Below are positions 34,706 to 37,397 of a stretch of DNA of 37,397 bases, piece after piece (position 1 is the first letter of the stretch; every line of letters begins with the position of its first letter). The DNA is taken from contig JANXWC010000161.1 in assembly GCA_025351355.1 (NCBI GenBank), positions 1-37,397 on the forward strand. Reading direction: 5' to 3'. Made by a program: the position numbers and the translations under genes. The notes beneath the pieces were generated by a model that saw only the letters and a program-made list of their open reading frames with translations, was not told the origin of the DNA and did no database searches. The stretch comes from Hyphomicrobiaceae bacterium (GTDB lineage: Bacteria > Pseudomonadota > Alphaproteobacteria > Rhizobiales > Hyphomicrobiaceae).

Positions 34706-34795
34706 GTTGGGTCAAGGCACCTTTGGCCGCGACCCAACAATTCCATTTGCAGTCCTTGTCCGTTAGGTTGCGCCGAAACGCTTGACCCAACCTAC
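34702..34795. repeat. Dispersed-type inverted repeat (GTAGGTTGGGTC family)
   Basis: GTAGGTTGGGTCAAG at 34702-34716 is perfectly mirrored at 34781-34795, with an internal GACCCAAC and a TAGGTTG copy between. Sequences of the form TAGGTTGGGT...ACCCAACCTA are widespread intergenic repeats in proteobacteria. It begins at the scpB stop codon and could also act as a bidirectional terminator between scpB and the convergent phosphatase gene. Confidence 0.75.
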
Positions 34796-34835
34796 CAGCC
34801 CTTACGTCGGTCAATGTCAATGACGCCTGCTACGC

Positions 34836-35495
34836 CTACGCCGGGGCCTTCGGGCAGTCGCCGGAAATTTTATCGAGTCCCTGCTTGTCGCGCGTATAGG
34901 CAATCTCGACAGGCTTGCCCGGCGTGCGCTTGATGTCGATGACATCGAGACGATCGAAGTCATCAAATTTCCACGCCTCCACTTGCGCGCCGTCGCCGCC
35001 GAATTTCTTCACGATGCCGCGCGAGATATCGGCGGCGATCTTGTGTTCCCAGGCAACCACCATCGTCGCTGACGCATAGCGCGGCAGGGCCAGCTTGCGC
35101 TGCAACGCCAGCGGTTGGTCGAACCCAACCTGCACATCGACGGGCAAGCCAAGGCGGATCGCCAGCGGTTCCAATGTCGCGAGCGGCCGGATGTAGTCGT
35201 ACATTTTTCCGCTATCGGCTTTACGCCGCGACGGATTGGGCGCGAACAGAAACTGCGGCGCGCCAAATTTCGCGATGATCACGTCCGGCAACGCGATCGC
35301 GCGCGCAAGCCCACGGCAGGCGAGTTGCCCCAGTCCCGCGGCCGGTTTTTCGCCATGGCGCATGACAACGATGCGCTGCACGGTCGAGGCCGGCGCCACC
35401 GGCGCCTGCGCTAGCGTCGTACTGGCAACGGCAGTCCCAAGCACAAGCGCAAGTGCAGCAATCGAAACTCGTGCTGACAGGTTATATCCTTCCAT
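34836..35495 (-). CDS. Secreted histidine-phosphatase-superfamily protein
   Basis: A 219-residue protein with a signal peptide (residues 1 to about 30, ending TLAQ), so periplasmic. RHGE at 46-49 (IVVMRHGEKP) supplies the phosphorylated histidine and its arginine, and His151 in VVAWEHKIA is in the place of the second catalytic histidine. The spacing is unusually compact and the region between is short on other family motifs, so activity is not assured. It follows the amidase gene by about 18 bases on the same strand and probably shares its transcript. Substrate unknown. Confidence 0.75.
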   Translation of the reverse strand: MEGYNLSARVSIAALALVLGTAVASTTLAQAPVAPASTVQRIVVMRHGEKPAAGLGQLACRGLARAIALPDVIIAKFGAPQFLFAPNPSRRKADSGKMYDYIRPLATLEPLAIRLGLPVDVQVGFDQPLALQRKLALPRYASATMVVAWEHKIAADISRGIVKKFGGDGAQVEAWKFDDFDRLDVIDIKRTPGKPVEIAYTRDKQGLDKISGDCPKAPA

Positions 35496-35513
35496 CGAAT
35501 GCTGCAGGAATAC

Positions 35514-36932
35514 TCACGCCAGCTTCGGCACTGGCCGCGCCATGTCGGTGCCAAGCATCGCCTGCTCCAGCGCCAGCGCCACTTGCAACACACGCAGATC
35601 TCTCCCCTTCGGACCGAAAATCTGCAGCCCGAACGGCATGCCTTTGTGGTCCAGGCCGCACGGAATGACAGCAGCACAGCAGAGCGCCATCGTCGGCGCA
35701 TAAGCAATGGCCAGCCAGCGCATGTACGTCGGCATTGTCTCGCCGTTGATTTCCTCGACGAACCACTGCTCGTGCGGGAACGGCGAAACGGATGCGGCTG
35801 GACAGATGACGACATCGACGTCATCGAAATAGTCCGTGACGCGCTTGAATAACTTGTGCTGCTCCACGAAGCCGCGCCCGATTTCCTGCACGGTCAATTT
35901 CAATCCGCGCTCGGTATTGTCGATCACGTTGCGATCCAGCAGCTCCCGGTGCTTGGCCAATTTTTCCTGATGGCTGGTGACGAACGACAGCCCGCGATGA
36001 ACTTCGAAGATTTCATGCACACCGGAGAAATCAGGCGCGCTATTCTCGGCCTGACCGAAGTGCGCCGACAGCGCCTTGACGCGCGTGCGGAAAATCCCGG
36101 CGATGTCCTCGTCGATCGCACACACCCCCAGGTCGAGCGAAAAGCCGACCCGCACCGCGTTCAAATCCGCCGGCTCAAGCAGGTCCGGAAAGTCCAGCGC
36201 ATCACTCGACGAATAGGGATCGCCGGGATCGACATCGAGTTGCGCTCGCAGCAGCAAATAAAGATCTTCCATCGTGCGGCCCATCGGACCATTGACACCC
36301 CAGGGGATCAGACCGGCAACCTTTTCCGGGCTCGGCACGATGCCGACGGATGGGCGAAAGCCGGCCACACCGCAAAACGCTGCAGGCGTCCGCAATGATC
36401 CCCCATAGTCCGAACCATTGGCGATCGGCACCTGCCCCAATGCCAACGCCGCCGCAGCGCCGCCGGAGGAACCGGCCGGCGTCAAACGCACGTCGAATGG
36501 ATTGGTGGTGGCGCCATAGACCCGATTGCGCGTATTGGCCCCTGCGCCGAATTCGGGCACGTTCGTCTTGGCAAAGATATTGGCGCCGGCAGCACGGATG
36601 TTGGCGACCGTCAGATCATCTTCCTCTGCCACATGGTCTTTGAAAATCAGCGACCCCCACGTCGAGCGCAGCCCGGCCACCGGATTGAGATCCTTGATCG
36701 CCGCCGGCAAACCATGCAGCAAGCCCAGTTCATCCCCGCGCATCACCTGCTGCTCGGCAACTTTGGCCTGCTTTTTTGCCAAGCCCTCGTCCATGCCCAC
36801 AATCGCATTGCTGGCCGGATTGGTGGCGGCAATCCGCTGTAAGCAACTGTTGATCAATTCGACGGGTGACAGTTTTTTCGCACCGATCAAACGGCGCGCC
36901 ACAACTGCAGCGAGATCACAAGGCTCTGTCAT
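35514..36932 (-). CDS. Amidase signature family hydrolase
   Basis: Ser-cisSer-Lys amidohydrolase of 472 residues. Lys80 in LPAAIKDL, Ser155 in PAGSSGGAAAALA and the nucleophile Ser179 in SDYGGSLRTPA form the complete triad; TNVPEFGAG and CGVAGFRPS are further family signatures. There is no signal peptide, so it acts in the cytoplasm. Many relatives hydrolyse aryl or aliphatic amides; the tRNA amidotransferase GatA is excluded by the absence of gatB/gatC and by weak similarity in the C-terminal half. The ATG at 36930-36932 is chosen; a TTG lies one codon upstream. Confidence 0.92.
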   Translation of the reverse strand: MTEPCDLAAVVARRLIGAKKLSPVELINSCLQRIAATNPASNAIVGMDEGLAKKQAKVAEQQVMRGDELGLLHGLPAAIKDLNPVAGLRSTWGSLIFKDHVAEEDDLTVANIRAAGANIFAKTNVPEFGAGANTRNRVYGATTNPFDVRLTPAGSSGGAAAALALGQVPIANGSDYGGSLRTPAAFCGVAGFRPSVGIVPSPEKVAGLIPWGVNGPMGRTMEDLYLLLRAQLDVDPGDPYSSSDALDFPDLLEPADLNAVRVGFSLDLGVCAIDEDIAGIFRTRVKALSAHFGQAENSAPDFSGVHEIFEVHRGLSFVTSHQEKLAKHRELLDRNVIDNTERGLKLTVQEIGRGFVEQHKLFKRVTDYFDDVDVVICPAASVSPFPHEQWFVEEINGETMPTYMRWLAIAYAPTMALCCAAVIPCGLDHKGMPFGLQIFGPKGRDLRVLQVALALEQAMLGTDMARPVPKLA

Positions 36933-37104
36933 CAAACGAATTCCAGCAGGGACGTGGGACGTGAGCGCCGGCTACGCAGCGCCGATGCAACACTCTTATA
37001 TCGGCAGCGGTGTAAAAGCGTCACGCAAAATAGCAGCACCTCGATGAGCAGTGGGGCAGATTCGGAAACAGCTCAATGAATACCGCCGTCGCGCGCGGTT
37101 CTGA

Positions 37105-37397
37105 CTGACCGGGCTGATCCTGTCCGATCGAGCCTCCAAGCTCGTGCGCTTTCGCGAAAAGATCCGGGCGCGATTGGTTGCCATTTTCGCCGTGCTGGTG
37201 CTGTCTGCCACGAGGCTGTACCTTTGGCCGATATTGACCGATACCACACTTGAAACACTGCGCGCCGAACTCGCCAAGCGGAAGAGCCAGATCAGCAAAC
37301 TCGATTTCGATAAGGATCTGCTCGGCATCGGGGCTGACGGACGCACTGGCGACGTCAAGGCATCCGCATATAAAAACGAGGAGGGGATCGGGGAGCC
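37105..37397 (+). CDS. Partial membrane/coiled-coil protein running off the right edge
   Basis: The frame from 37105 is open to the end of the window and reads ARLVAIFAVLVLSATRLYLW (one membrane helix) followed by TLETLRAELAKRKSQISKLD (probable coiled coil). A GTG at 37144 is a possible start. A TGA at 37102-37104 interrupts the same frame, which continues upstream as QIRKQLNEYRRRARF, so either the gene starts after it or it is broken. No family is recognised. The opposite strand is also open here over about 120 codons, but its product is serine/arginine-rich without structure. Confidence 0.3.
   Translation, partial: MTGLILSDRASKLVRFREKIRARLVAIFAVLVLSATRLYLWPILTDTTLETLRAELAKRKSQISKLDFDKDLLGIGADGRTGDVKASAYKNEEGIGE

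Overview
The window looks like chromosomal DNA of a GC-rich alphaproteobacterium, with an AT-richer accessory segment at its left end. The assignment rests on the IF-3 gene, which seems to begin Met-Arg-Arg-Pro from an ATA codon as in many alphaproteobacteria, and on the general look of the acyl-CoA genes, thrS and scpB. I cannot place it at genus level. There is no CRISPR array, rRNA, replication origin or recognisable prophage.

Left part (1-7.2 kb): a fragment of an unknown gene, a short FimB/XerC-like tyrosine recombinase whose upstream region carries an inverted repeat, a small membrane-anchored protein of unknown function, and a two-partner secretion operon (tpsB outer-membrane transporter, then a tpsA exoprotein with an FHA-type secretion domain and GLUG-type repeats). 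A tRNA-Gln(CTG) with encoded CCA follows; its 3' end faces this segment, as is usual for island insertion sites.

7.2-9.9 kb: a decayed IS5/IS427-type element with perfect 15-bp ends and CTAG target duplications. It sits inside what appears to have been a fused MFS-flippase/PlsC-acyltransferase gene. The MFS half survives as an open frame on one side and a short PlsC-like remnant lies on the other side.

10.4-14.9 kb: ordinary chromosomal genes on the plus strand: a SAM methyltransferase, RNase R, a DUF983 zinc-ribbon membrane protein and a NUDT19-like Nudix hydrolase.

14.9-28.2 kb: an acyl-CoA catabolic region. A minus-strand operon (SDR, carboxyltransferase, Uma2-family protein, acyl-CoA dehydrogenase, enoyl-CoA hydratase, biotin carboxylase/BCCP, YbfB-type MFS transporter) matches the order atuBCDEF of the acyclic terpene (citronellol/geraniol) pathway of Pseudomonas. 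A divergent plus-strand operon holds a TetR regulator, a thiolase, an unknown membrane protein and a FadJ-like hydratase/dehydrogenase. A palindrome between the two operons is the likely TetR operator. The expected chemistry is oxidation of a citronellyl-CoA-like substrate, carboxylation, hydration and then beta-oxidation. No lyase (AtuA or LiuE type) is present in the window, so the pathway must be completed elsewhere.

28.3-37.4 kb: infC (apparent ATA start), a MarR regulator, an orphan periplasmic binding protein and a divergent MaoC-like hot-dog protein separated by two striking inverted repeats, thrS overlapping or abutting scpB, a dispersed-type inverted repeat, a secreted histidine-phosphatase-like protein, an amidase, and a partial frame at the right edge.
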